54,574 bases of DNA from Paenisporosarcina quisquiliarum (GTDB taxonomy: Bacteria; Bacillota; Bacilli; Bacillales_A; Planococcaceae). The stretch spans positions 1-54,574 of the forward strand of contig NZ_JAMKBJ010000018.1 of NCBI RefSeq assembly GCF_027563315.1. Direction: 5' to 3'. Position numbers and translations under genes: made by a program. The notes beneath the pieces are model-generated. The model searched no databases. It worked only from the letters and a program-made list of their open reading frames with translations, and was not told where the DNA came from. Shown here piece by piece: positions 29,825 through 36,270 of this stretch (its first letter is position 1; every line of letters starts with the position of its first letter).

Positions 29825-31444
29825 ATGAATAACGAATGGACGATGCAAAAATTCATGAAAGGCGCCGTTTTATTAACGATTGCCGCCTTAATCGTCAAAG
29901 CACTAAGCGCAGTCTACCGAATCCCGTTTCAAAACATTGTCGGAGATCAAGGATTTTACATATACCAACAAGTGTATCCCTTTATTGGCGTACTGACCGT
30001 CTGGACTTCATATGGTTTCGCTGTTGCCATATCAAAACTTTTGGCTGATGCCCATGACGAGGCAGCATCAAATCAACGCGCGGTGATTTTACGGACCGCT
30101 TTTATATATTTAAGCGTGATATCCATCATCAGTTTTACTTTGTTATTTGGAGGAGCTGATCTTCTGGCTCGCTGGATGGGTGATGGGGAACTGGCGCAGC
30201 TATTGCGTACGGGCTCATTTGTCGTATTGTTGATGCCTGTCTTGGCGCTGTTGAAAGGATCTTTTCAAGCGGAAGGCAGAATGGAGCCTGTGGCATATGG
30301 ACAAGTAGTGGAGCAAGCAGTTCGTGTGACGGTTATTTTAGTCGGGACATTTATTGTGGTGAAAACTGGTGCGTCTTTGTATGTTGCCGGGAGCACCGCT
30401 TTATTAGGTGCTATTGTTGGGGAAATTGCGGGGATTATTTTACTTCTTTTATTTATCCGAAAAAAACACAGGCCAGAAATACGCCAGACGGAGCATGAGC
30501 GCGTTAAAATTGGGCCGATAATTAAAAATTTAACCATCATCAGTTTAAGTGTCAGTATGAGTTCGCTCATATTGTTATTTTTCCAACTGGTAGACTCGTT
30601 TACTGTTTTCAGTAGCTTGACGGATCATGGGATGGACCGATTGACTGCCATGGAAACGAAAGGGACGTATGACCGTGGGCTGCCCCTTGTTCAAATGGGC
30701 ATTCTCATAGCATCGACCTTGTCACTTTCCATCGTTCCGTTAATTGCGCATACGACGCAAAAGAAAAGCGGACGCAATGCGATACCGTATGCCCAATTAA
30801 CATTCCGAATTGCCCTTTTATTTGGAACGGCAGCTACACTAGGCTTAATTTTAGTGTTACCGCCGGTGAATGAAATGTTATTCGAAACTAGAGATCTATC
30901 TGCCACTTTGATGGTGTTTTGTATCCAAATTTTTTGGCTCTCATTAATTTTAACGATGACATCTTTATTGCAAGGTTTAGGTAAGGTGGTACTTCCTGCA
31001 TTCCTTCTGATTGTCGGACTCGTACTGAAGTGGTTGTGCAATGCATGGTTGTTGCCTAAGTTTGGAATTATGGGAGCGGCCATTGCCAGTAACGTTGGAT
31101 TTGCTGTGATTGCCATCAGTTTATACTTGTATGTCTATTCAATTTGGAAGATACGTTTCGCTTCTGGCAGGTTTTATATTCATTTAGCAGTTGCGTCATT
31201 ATTAATGATTTGTAGCGTATTGGCATGGATGTTTGTAGCCGACGGTTGGTTATTTGATGGACTTTCCAGTCGCCTAGGCGCGATGTTGACGGCTCTTACC
31301 AGTGTGGGTCTAGGGGCTACAGTGTTTTTACTTTATATTGCTAAAAGCCGAATTATTGCAGAGAAAGAGTGGTTTTTGTTGCCGCTCGGTCGAAGAATGG
31401 CCATGATTCAATTATGGCTTTACGGTAAAAATAGAAAGTGGTGA
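29825..31444 (+). CDS. yabM: Polysaccharide-biosynthesis/MurJ-type flippase family protein (YabM, SpoVB-like)
   Basis: This 539-residue multi-pass membrane protein belongs to the MOP (MATE/MurJ/SpoVB) superfamily, with about 14 hydrophobic helices. The N-terminal segment FMKGAVLLTIAALIVKALS and the PFQNIVGDQGFYIYQQVYPF loop are typical of the SpoVB/YabM group. Such proteins flip lipid-linked envelope precursors; the substrate of YabM is not known. The ATG follows GAGGAAC. mazG starts 4 nt after its stop. Confidence 0.88.
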   Translation: MNNEWTMQKFMKGAVLLTIAALIVKALSAVYRIPFQNIVGDQGFYIYQQVYPFIGVLTVWTSYGFAVAISKLLADAHDEAASNQRAVILRTAFIYLSVISIISFTLLFGGADLLARWMGDGELAQLLRTGSFVVLLMPVLALLKGSFQAEGRMEPVAYGQVVEQAVRVTVILVGTFIVVKTGASLYVAGSTALLGAIVGEIAGIILLLLFIRKKHRPEIRQTEHERVKIGPIIKNLTIISLSVSMSSLILLFFQLVDSFTVFSSLTDHGMDRLTAMETKGTYDRGLPLVQMGILIASTLSLSIVPLIAHTTQKKSGRNAIPYAQLTFRIALLFGTAATLGLILVLPPVNEMLFETRDLSATLMVFCIQIFWLSLILTMTSLLQGLGKVVLPAFLLIVGLVLKWLCNAWLLPKFGIMGAAIASNVGFAVIAISLYLYVYSIWKIRFASGRFYIHLAVASLLMICSVLAWMFVADGWLFDGLSSRLGAMLTALTSVGLGATVFLLYIAKSRIIAEKEWFLLPLGRRMAMIQLWLYGKNRKW

Positions 31445-31448
31445 GCTT

Positions 31449-32912
31449 ATGAATACAATTACAGTTCTCGGTCTTGGAGCTGGGGATTTGGAACAATTGC
31501 CGTTAGGCGTATATAAAAAATTGCTGAAAGCACAAAGGTTGTATGTGCGTACAGCTGAACATCCCGTGTTACAGGAATTGAAGGATGAAGGAATTACATA
31601 TGAAAGCTTTGATGCGATTTATGAAAAACATGATGCTTTCGAATCTGTATATAAAGAGATTGTTGAAACCTTAATTACGTTATCTCAATCCGATTCTTTA
31701 TTTTATGCGGTGCCAGGCCATCCTTTAGTGGCTGAACAGACCGTTCAGTGGTTGGTGGATGCAGAAAAAGAGGGTCGCATTCAACTTGAAATTGTAGGCG
31801 GACAAAGTTTTCTGGATCCAATTTTTAATGCCCTACGCATTGATCCAATTGAAGGTTTTCAATTGCTTGATGGCACAATGTTCAAACGCGACGATGTACA
31901 GATGTCCCAGCATGTATTAATCGCACAAGTATATGATGCGTATAGTGCATCTGAAGTGAAATTAACGCTGATGGAAAAATATCCGGAAGATTACCCGGTT
32001 ACGATTGTCACAGCAGCTGGCTCCAGTGGAGAAGTACTCCGTACCGTACCTCTATATGAACTGGACCGTGCAGCGGAATTAAATAATTTGACGACCGTTT
32101 ATGTGCCCCCGGCTACTAATCGTGATGAGCGCTTGAAAGAGTGGTCCACATTCAGGGAAATCATAGCGAAGCTCCGTGCTCCAGATGGCTGTCCGTGGGA
32201 TCGTGAACAAACACATGAAACGTTAAAGAAACACTTAATAGAAGAAGTGCATGAATTTTTACAAGCTGTAAACGATCAGGATGACGATGGGATGATCGAA
32301 GAGCTCGGAGATGTGTTATTGCAAGTATTCTTACATGCTCAAATCGGAGAAGATGATGGGTATTTCAGTATGGAGGATGTACTTGAAAGTGTGTCTTCGA
32401 AAATGATTCGTCGACATCCACATGTATTTGGCGATGTGGAAGTAGAAAATTCAGAGGACGTCTTGCGCAATTGGCAACAATTAAAATTAGCTGAAAAAGG
32501 CCAAGGCAAATCACGCATTCTGGATGGGCAAGACCGCTCGGAATCTTCTCTTTTAACTTCATACAACTACCAAAAAGCGGCCGCTAAAGTAGGGTTTGAC
32601 TGGCCGGATGCAGAGGGTGCCTGGTTGAAATTTGAAGAAGAGTGGAAAGAATTCAAGCATGAAATTTTGAATGGTTCATCATCAACCCAGCTTGATGAAT
32701 TGGGTGATGTGCTATTTACCATCGTCAATGTAGCACGTTTTTACGGGCTTTCGCCTGAAGAGGCAATGATGCATGCGAACCGAAAATTCAAAACACGCTT
32801 TCACTACGTTGAAGACAGCGTGACAAAGGACAAGGGTGACTTCAAAGCGTACACTTTGGATGAACTCGAAGCATTTTGGCAACAAGCCAAACAAACAAAA
32901 GGGGATGAATAA
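31449..32912 (+). CDS. mazG: Tetrapyrrole methylase-like / MazG NTP pyrophosphohydrolase fusion (YabN)
   Basis: This 487-residue protein fuses an N-terminal tetrapyrrole-methylase-like SAM domain (about 1-220, with VLGLGAG at 4-10 and AVPGHPLVAE) to a C-terminal MazG region (about 225-487). MazG marks are CPWDREQTH starting at C248, the EEVHE metal motif and EELGDVLLQ, followed by a second MazG half with DELGDVLFTIV. MazG proteins hydrolyse noncanonical (d)NTPs. The role of the methylase-like half is not settled. The SD is GTGGTGAG and the gene abuts yabM. Confidence 0.93.
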   Translation: MNTITVLGLGAGDLEQLPLGVYKKLLKAQRLYVRTAEHPVLQELKDEGITYESFDAIYEKHDAFESVYKEIVETLITLSQSDSLFYAVPGHPLVAEQTVQWLVDAEKEGRIQLEIVGGQSFLDPIFNALRIDPIEGFQLLDGTMFKRDDVQMSQHVLIAQVYDAYSASEVKLTLMEKYPEDYPVTIVTAAGSSGEVLRTVPLYELDRAAELNNLTTVYVPPATNRDERLKEWSTFREIIAKLRAPDGCPWDREQTHETLKKHLIEEVHEFLQAVNDQDDDGMIEELGDVLLQVFLHAQIGEDDGYFSMEDVLESVSSKMIRRHPHVFGDVEVENSEDVLRNWQQLKLAEKGQGKSRILDGQDRSESSLLTSYNYQKAAAKVGFDWPDAEGAWLKFEEEWKEFKHEILNGSSSTQLDELGDVLFTIVNVARFYGLSPEEAMMHANRKFKTRFHYVEDSVTKDKGDFKAYTLDELEAFWQQAKQTKGDE

Positions 32913-32913
32913 C

Positions 32914-33204
32914 ATGAGATTAGATAAATTTTTAAAAGTTTCACGCTTAATCAAACGCCGTACACTGGCGAAAGAAGTTGCAGATCAAGGGCGTATCACC
33001 ATTAATGACAAAGTGGGTAAAGCGAGTTCTGTTGTGAAAGTAGGCGATGAATTAGCCATCCGTTTCGGTCAGAAAGTCGTAACTGCTCGCATCGAAATGT
33101 TGAAAGATGCAGTCAAAAAAGAAGAGTCAACAATGATGTATACAATTTTAAAAGAAGAGAGACTTGAGAAAGTCGATCCTGAATTTATTGATGATGAAGA
33201 TTAA
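32914..33204 (+). CDS. rqcP: S4-domain ribosome quality-control protein RqcP (YabO)
   Basis: RqcP is an S4-domain protein that acts with RqcH in adding alanine tails to stalled nascent chains on 50S subunits. The 96 residues start MRLDKFLKVSRLIKRRTLAK and hold the S4 core, with DQGRITINDKVGKASS. ATG 32914 is 8 nt after AGGGGAT; the upstream in-frame start at 32836 lies within mazG and is rejected. It is about ten residues longer than the B. subtilis protein. Confidence 0.92.
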   Translation: MRLDKFLKVSRLIKRRTLAKEVADQGRITINDKVGKASSVVKVGDELAIRFGQKVVTARIEMLKDAVKKEESTMMYTILKEERLEKVDPEFIDDED

Positions 33205-33210
33205 ATAAAG

Positions 33211-33240
33211 AGCATGACCAAATGTGGTCATGCTTTTTTG
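33211..33240 (+). terminator. Terminator after rqcP
   Basis: AGCATGACCA pairs with TGGTCATGCT around AATG and is followed by six T's. Confidence 0.9.
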
Positions 33241-33256
33241 TTTGCCTGCATATAGT
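33228..33256 (+). promoter_or_regulatory. Candidate sigma-E promoter of yabPQ
   Basis: CATATAGT (33249-33256) is one mismatch from the sigma-E -10 CATACANT. A partial -35, TCATGCT (33228-33234), is 14 bp upstream, within the rqcP terminator. Mother-cell expression of yabP is known in B. subtilis. Confidence 0.5.
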
Positions 33257-33287
33257 AAATGGACTGGACAAGTAAAGGAGGAATATT

Positions 33288-33587
33288 ATGCAATATCAAG
33301 CCGAACATGCATCTATCACGATTCCATCAGGAGATCACGTAATTAATTTGCGAAACCGCAAACGTATGGACTTAACATCCGTCAAATCTATTGAGCGATT
33401 TGACCAAGAAGAATTCGCTGTACGTACATCGCAGGGTCATTTAAGTATTAGAGGCGAAGAGTTACGCATTGTTCATTTAGATGTGGACAAGGGGTTACTG
33501 ACACTTGAAGGTCACGTCCGCACGTTCCAATACGATGAAGAAGAACGTGAACAGAGCCGTAATTTCTTGCATAAATTGTTTGGATGA
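33288..33587 (+). CDS. yabP: Spore development protein YabP
   Basis: This 99-residue protein matches the YabP/YqfC family needed at an intermediate stage of sporulation in B. subtilis. It is rich in beta strands (HVINLRNRKRMDLTSVKSIERF, then LEGHVRTFQY). No catalytic motif is visible; the mechanism is unknown. The ATG follows AAAGGAGGA. It overlaps yabQ by 4 nt. Confidence 0.9.
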   Translation: MQYQAEHASITIPSGDHVINLRNRKRMDLTSVKSIERFDQEEFAVRTSQGHLSIRGEELRIVHLDVDKGLLTLEGHVRTFQYDEEEREQSRNFLHKLFG

Positions 33588-34069
33588 CGATTTCTTATCA
33601 ATTTTTAAGCCTGTTGGCCATGATTGTCAGTGGCGTGGCCACAGGTTTTTTAGTTGAAAGTTTTCGTGACAGTTGCCAGGCTCTCCGTCCACGTGCTTTA
33701 TTAAGGCGTTACCAAAAATTTATTGAAATTTTTTTATGGTTGGGATTAGGAATCGCGAGCTTTTATTTATTATTTTATTTAAGAGATGGATCGTGGCGAG
33801 TTTACGACCCGTGTGCTCAAATCGTCGGAATTATTCTCTACGAGTTGTGGTTCCGCAGGCCGATGCTTTTCGCAAGACGTGTGTTTATGCGATTAATCGT
33901 CTACCCGATTTGGTGGGTTATACAACTTTTCATAAAGATTGTTCGCTCCATTGTCCGCCTCATTATTAAGATTTTAATGATTCCTATATGGCCAATAATA
34001 AAATTAATAGAGAAAATAATAAAAATATTAATAGAAAAAAATCCTATAAAAGCTCCTCAAAAATCTTGA
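33584..34069 (+). CDS. yabQ: Spore cortex membrane protein YabQ
   Basis: YabQ is an integral membrane protein required for cortex formation. The 161 residues contain several hydrophobic helices (about 5-25, 42-66, 78-95 and a final basic/hydrophobic region rich in Ile and Lys). It is clearly shorter at the C terminus than the B. subtilis protein, which I recall as about 200 residues. The start ATG is in an ATGA overlap with yabP. A divIC promoter overlaps its stop codon. Confidence 0.85.
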   Translation: MTISYQFLSLLAMIVSGVATGFLVESFRDSCQALRPRALLRRYQKFIEIFLWLGLGIASFYLLFYLRDGSWRVYDPCAQIVGIILYELWFRRPMLFARRVFMRLIVYPIWWVIQLFIKIVRSIVRLIIKILMIPIWPIIKLIEKIIKILIEKNPIKAPQKS

Positions 34070-34094
34070 GTTATCAGTTGTTATCGGTTATAAT
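34066..34094 (+). promoter_or_regulatory. Candidate sigma-A promoter of divIC
   Basis: TTGAGT (34066-34071), 17 bp and TATAAT (34089-34094). The -35 overlaps the yabQ stop codon, so divIC can be transcribed in growth apart from the sporulation pair yabPQ. Confidence 0.62.
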
Positions 34095-34139
34095 TGCAAC
34101 TACAAAACGGTTGACAAATTATGGCTGGGAGTGAACAAC

Positions 34140-34559
34140 TTGAGTGTGAATAATCATAACGAAGAAAAACGCAATATTGCATCGATAAACAAGGATTATG
34201 TCCGCTCGGTTGAACGTCACGAAAAACGTCAAAAAGCCCATAAAGTCCGTTTGTTTAGACGCTTGACTGCTTTTGCGGTACTTGTAGTCGTAGTGATGGG
34301 ATGGCTAACCTATACGATGGTTAATCAATCTCATGTACTGGCTGCCAAGGAAGAGAAAAAAGCACAAGCGCTTCAAGCTTTGGAAGAAGTGAAGGATCAA
34401 CAAGATTTGTTGAATTCTCAAATTCTCAAATTAAATGATGATGACTACATTGCAAAGCTTGCCCGTAAAGAATACTTCCTATCTGAGGAGGGCGAAATCA
34501 TTTTTGCCATCCCGGAAAAAGAAGAAAATGAAGACAAAAACAACGATTCAAAAGAGTAG
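34140..34559 (+). CDS. divIC: Septum formation initiator DivIC (FtsB-like)
   Basis: DivIC is a bitopic divisome protein that works with FtsL and DivIB. The 139 residues have a basic cytoplasmic N terminus (about 1-37), one TM helix (about 38-60, AFAVLVVVVMGWLTY), an external coiled coil (about 65-105) and the conserved KLARKEYFLSEEGEIIF segment. TTG 34140 is chosen because GGGAGTG ends about 6 nt upstream; GTG 34131 would lie within that SD. The C terminus is acidic and low-complexity. Confidence 0.9.
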   Translation: MSVNNHNEEKRNIASINKDYVRSVERHEKRQKAHKVRLFRRLTAFAVLVVVVMGWLTYTMVNQSHVLAAKEEKKAQALQALEEVKDQQDLLNSQILKLNDDDYIAKLARKEYFLSEEGEIIFAIPEKEENEDKNNDSKE

Positions 34560-34580
34560 TCTTATTGACACTCTTTTTTT
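34551..34580 (+). terminator. Terminator overlapping the divIC stop codon
   Basis: AAAGAGT..GTC pairs with GAC..ACTCTTT (one bulge) before a T tract. The TAG stop is in the 5' arm. Confidence 0.7.
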
Positions 34581-34592
34581 GTTGGCTATAAT
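34565..34592 (+). promoter_or_regulatory. Sigma-A promoter of yabR
   Basis: TTGACA (34565-34570), 16 bp and TATAAT (34587-34592), overlapping the divIC terminator. The ~85-nt leader has two small hairpins (GACCTG/CAGGTC and GGCTTC/GAAGCC), the second followed by TTAATTTTT. Confidence 0.6.
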
Positions 34593-34684
34593 TAAGAATG
34601 GAGACCTGTATTTTCAGGTCCGCTATTACGATTACAAGGCTTCCAAAGAAGCCGGCTTAATTTTTAAGGAGGAGCATTTTTTTT

Positions 34685-35107
34685 ATGTCAATTGAAGTAG
34701 GCAGCAAGGTACAAGGTAAAGTAACAGGAATCACAAATTTCGGCGCATTCGTCGAACTACCAGGTGGCTCAACGGGTCTTGTTCATATCAGTGAAGTCGC
34801 TGACAACTATGTAAAAGATATCAATGAGCATTTGAAAGTCGGCGATATGGTTGAAGTAAAAGTGATGAATGTGGAAGCTGACGGCAAGATCGGCTTATCA
34901 ATTCGAAAAGCCAAGCCACAAGCTGAGCGACCAGAACGTCCTCAACGTCCACGCCAAAATAATCGTCAAAACGATCGAGATCGTCCGTTTAAAGAGAATT
35001 TTGAGCAAAAAATGGCACGTTTCTTAAAAGATAGTGAAGATCGTTTGTCCACTTTAAAACGTGCAACTGAATCGAAGCGCGGCGGTCGCGGCGCAAAACG
35101 AGGATAA
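34685..35107 (+). CDS. yabR: S1-domain RNA-binding protein YabR
   Basis: This 140-residue protein has an N-terminal S1 domain (about 1-75), with VQGKVTGITNFGAFVEL and GLVHISEVA, followed by an Arg/Gln-rich, charged low-complexity region (about 78-100) and a basic C-terminal tail ending in GGRGAKRG. It is related to the S1-domain general stress protein GSP13 group. The RNA target is unknown. The ATG follows AAGGAGGAGC. Confidence 0.9.
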   Translation: MSIEVGSKVQGKVTGITNFGAFVELPGGSTGLVHISEVADNYVKDINEHLKVGDMVEVKVMNVEADGKIGLSIRKAKPQAERPERPQRPRQNNRQNDRDRPFKENFEQKMARFLKDSEDRLSTLKRATESKRGGRGAKRG

Positions 35108-35148
35108 TTTGCTGGCTGTTTTAATCGTAGAAAAAGTGTTTTGTATAG

Positions 35149-35180
35149 CATCCCTGTTGTCATACAGGGATGTTTTTTTG
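35149..35180 (+). terminator. Terminator after yabR
   Basis: CATCCCTGT pairs with ACAGGGATG around TGTCAT and is followed by seven T's. Confidence 0.9.
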
Positions 35181-35242
35181 TGTTCTAAAAAAGGGTTCCT
35201 GACCTGATTTAGCGAAAATTTAACTGGAAAGGAGTGAGGGAT

Positions 35243-35701
35243 ATGAAGAAACAACAAATTCTGGAAACACATAAAAATTATCAAACATGGTTGGATTCAT
35301 TGCAAGAGTTGAATGAGGAACAATCCATGAGTCCGTATGCTCCCGGCAAATGGTCGCCAAATGAAATTATCATGCACTTAGCTGAATGGGATCGGTTTAC
35401 ATTTGAGGAACGGCTACCTGTTATGAAAGAAGGTGCAAAACTTGAAAGTTTCCCGGCGTTCGATGAGTTTAATGCAAAAGCCGCAGCACGTGCTGCTGAA
35501 CAGACATTTGAAGAAACCGTTACGTATGCGAAAAATGAACGTCAGCGCCTCACGCAAAAACTTCAAGAAATAGATGAGGATGAATGGGATAAAGGATTCC
35601 ACATCGGAGATCACGCTTTGTCGATTACAAGCTATTTTACTGATTTTTCTCAACATGATGAGCACCATAAACGACAAATTGAGCAAGTTCGCGGTAGTTA
35701 G
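35243..35701 (+). CDS. DinB/YfiT-like metal-dependent four-helix-bundle protein
   Basis: This 152-residue protein has the DinB_2 superfamily pattern: N-terminal helix, KWSPNEIIMHLAEWDRFTF with the first metal histidine, and C-terminal FSQHDEHHKRQIEQ with the others. Members include bacillithiol S-transferases and many uncharacterised damage-inducible proteins; the substrate here cannot be named. ATG 35243 follows GGAGTGAGGG. It is absent between yabR and spoIIE in B. subtilis as I recall the map. It shares a bidirectional terminator with the convergent tRNA genes. Confidence 0.82.
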   Translation: MKKQQILETHKNYQTWLDSLQELNEEQSMSPYAPGKWSPNEIIMHLAEWDRFTFEERLPVMKEGAKLESFPAFDEFNAKAAARAAEQTFEETVTYAKNERQRLTQKLQEIDEDEWDKGFHIGDHALSITSYFTDFSQHDEHHKRQIEQVRGS

Positions 35702-35746
35702 AGGTTAAATTCGGGAAAATTATAAGTGCAATTGAAAAAAGTGCAA

Positions 35747-35785
35747 AGAAAAAACCCACAAGAGATAATCTCTTGTGGGTTTTTG
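35747..35785. terminator. Bidirectional terminator between the DinB-family gene and the tRNA genes
   Basis: A long perfect stem (AAAACCCACAAGAGA with its complement, 3-nt loop) is flanked by A and T runs, so it works in both directions. Confidence 0.9.
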
Positions 35786-35788
35786 GGA

Positions 35789-35860
35789 TGACCCCTACGG
35801 GATTCGAACCCGTGTTACCGCCGTGAAAGGGCGGTGTCTTAACCGCTTGACCAAGGGGCC
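35789..35860 (-). tRNA. trnE: tRNA-Glu (TTC)
   Basis: On minus the 72-nt cloverleaf starts GGCCCCT and ends AGGGGTC plus discriminator A. The anticodon loop CTTTCAC gives TTC. The T arm is CGGGTTCGAATCCCG. The CCA end is not encoded. Confidence 0.97.
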
Positions 35861-35891
35861 GGAGTAAAAAGAGCATTACGCTCTTCTTTAA

Positions 35892-36007
35892 TGTCCAGCT
35901 ACAATCGCCAGACCGCACCGTCGCTTCACCAGCTCAATCGAAAACAGGTTTTCGTTTCGCTTGCTCCACCGTCGGAGTCGGTCTAGAGTGGCGATTTACG
36001 CTTTTCT
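35892..36007. repeat. Intergenic palindromic repeat, copy D, between the tRNA genes
   Basis: It starts TGTCCAGCT, has arms AATCGCCAGACC / GGTCTAGAGTGGCGATT, the core CGAAAACAGGTTTTCG and the end ACGCTTTTCT. It lies in the spacer between tRNA-Glu and tRNA-Met, so it should be transcribed within their precursor. Confidence 0.72.
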
Positions 36008-36011
36008 AGTA

Positions 36012-36085
36012 TGGCGGCCGAGGGGATCGAACCCCCGACCTCACGGGTATGAACCGTACGCTCTAGCCAGCTGAGCTAGGCCGCC
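36012..36085 (-). tRNA. trnM: tRNA-Met (CAT), elongator type
   Basis: On minus the 74-nt cloverleaf starts GGCGGCC and ends GGCCGCC plus A. The anticodon loop TTCATAC gives CAT. The first base pair is G-C, so it is an elongator rather than an initiator tRNA; a Met elongator identity is favoured over tRNA-Ile(CAT) by similarity. CCA is not encoded. Confidence 0.95.
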
Positions 36086-36105
36086 TTTGTTAAAGAACAT
36101 TTTTA

Positions 36106-36134
36106 ATAATACAAGCGAACATAGGGTGTGTCAA
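36106..36134 (-). promoter_or_regulatory. Sigma-A promoter of the tRNA-Met/tRNA-Glu unit
   Basis: On minus, TTGACA (36134-36129), 17 bp and TATTAT (36111-36106), about 20 bp before tRNA-Met. It is divergent from the spoIIE promoter. Confidence 0.8.
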
Positions 36135-36167
36135 GCGGTCTTTTGAAAATTTATCACGTTTCTTCTG

Positions 36168-36184
36168 ATATTTCGTCGAAATAT
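36168..36184. promoter_or_regulatory. Palindrome with Spo0A-like boxes between tRNA and spoIIE promoters
   Basis: A perfect 17-bp palindrome, ATATTTCG-T-CGAAATAT, contains CGTCGAA on plus and CGACGAA on minus, each close to the 0A box TGTCGAA. It lies about 23 bp upstream of the spoIIE -35. Confidence 0.5.
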
Positions 36185-36206
36185 TTTTTGTTCGTGCTGT
36201 CATGAA

Positions 36207-36239
36207 TAGACAAACTTTAAACAAACCTTCTCCTATAAT
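36207..36239 (+). promoter_or_regulatory. spoIIE promoter, sigma-A with 21-bp spacing
   Basis: TAGACA (36207-36212) and TATAAT (36234-36239) are separated by 21 bp. This overlong spacing is the known hallmark of the Spo0A-activated spoIIE promoter in B. subtilis. Confidence 0.7.
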
Positions 36240-36270
36240 GAGAAACATCGTAGGGGAAGGGATTGGTTTC

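Noticed and set aside
34111-34139. TTGACA at 34111 as a divIC promoter
   Set aside because: There is no -10 at 16-18 bp before the start codon; the TTGAGT-17-TATAAT pair upstream is better.
36202-36270. ATG 36202 as the spoIIE start
   Set aside because: It lies upstream of the predicted transcription start (after 36239) and has no SD, while ATG 36271 has a strong one.
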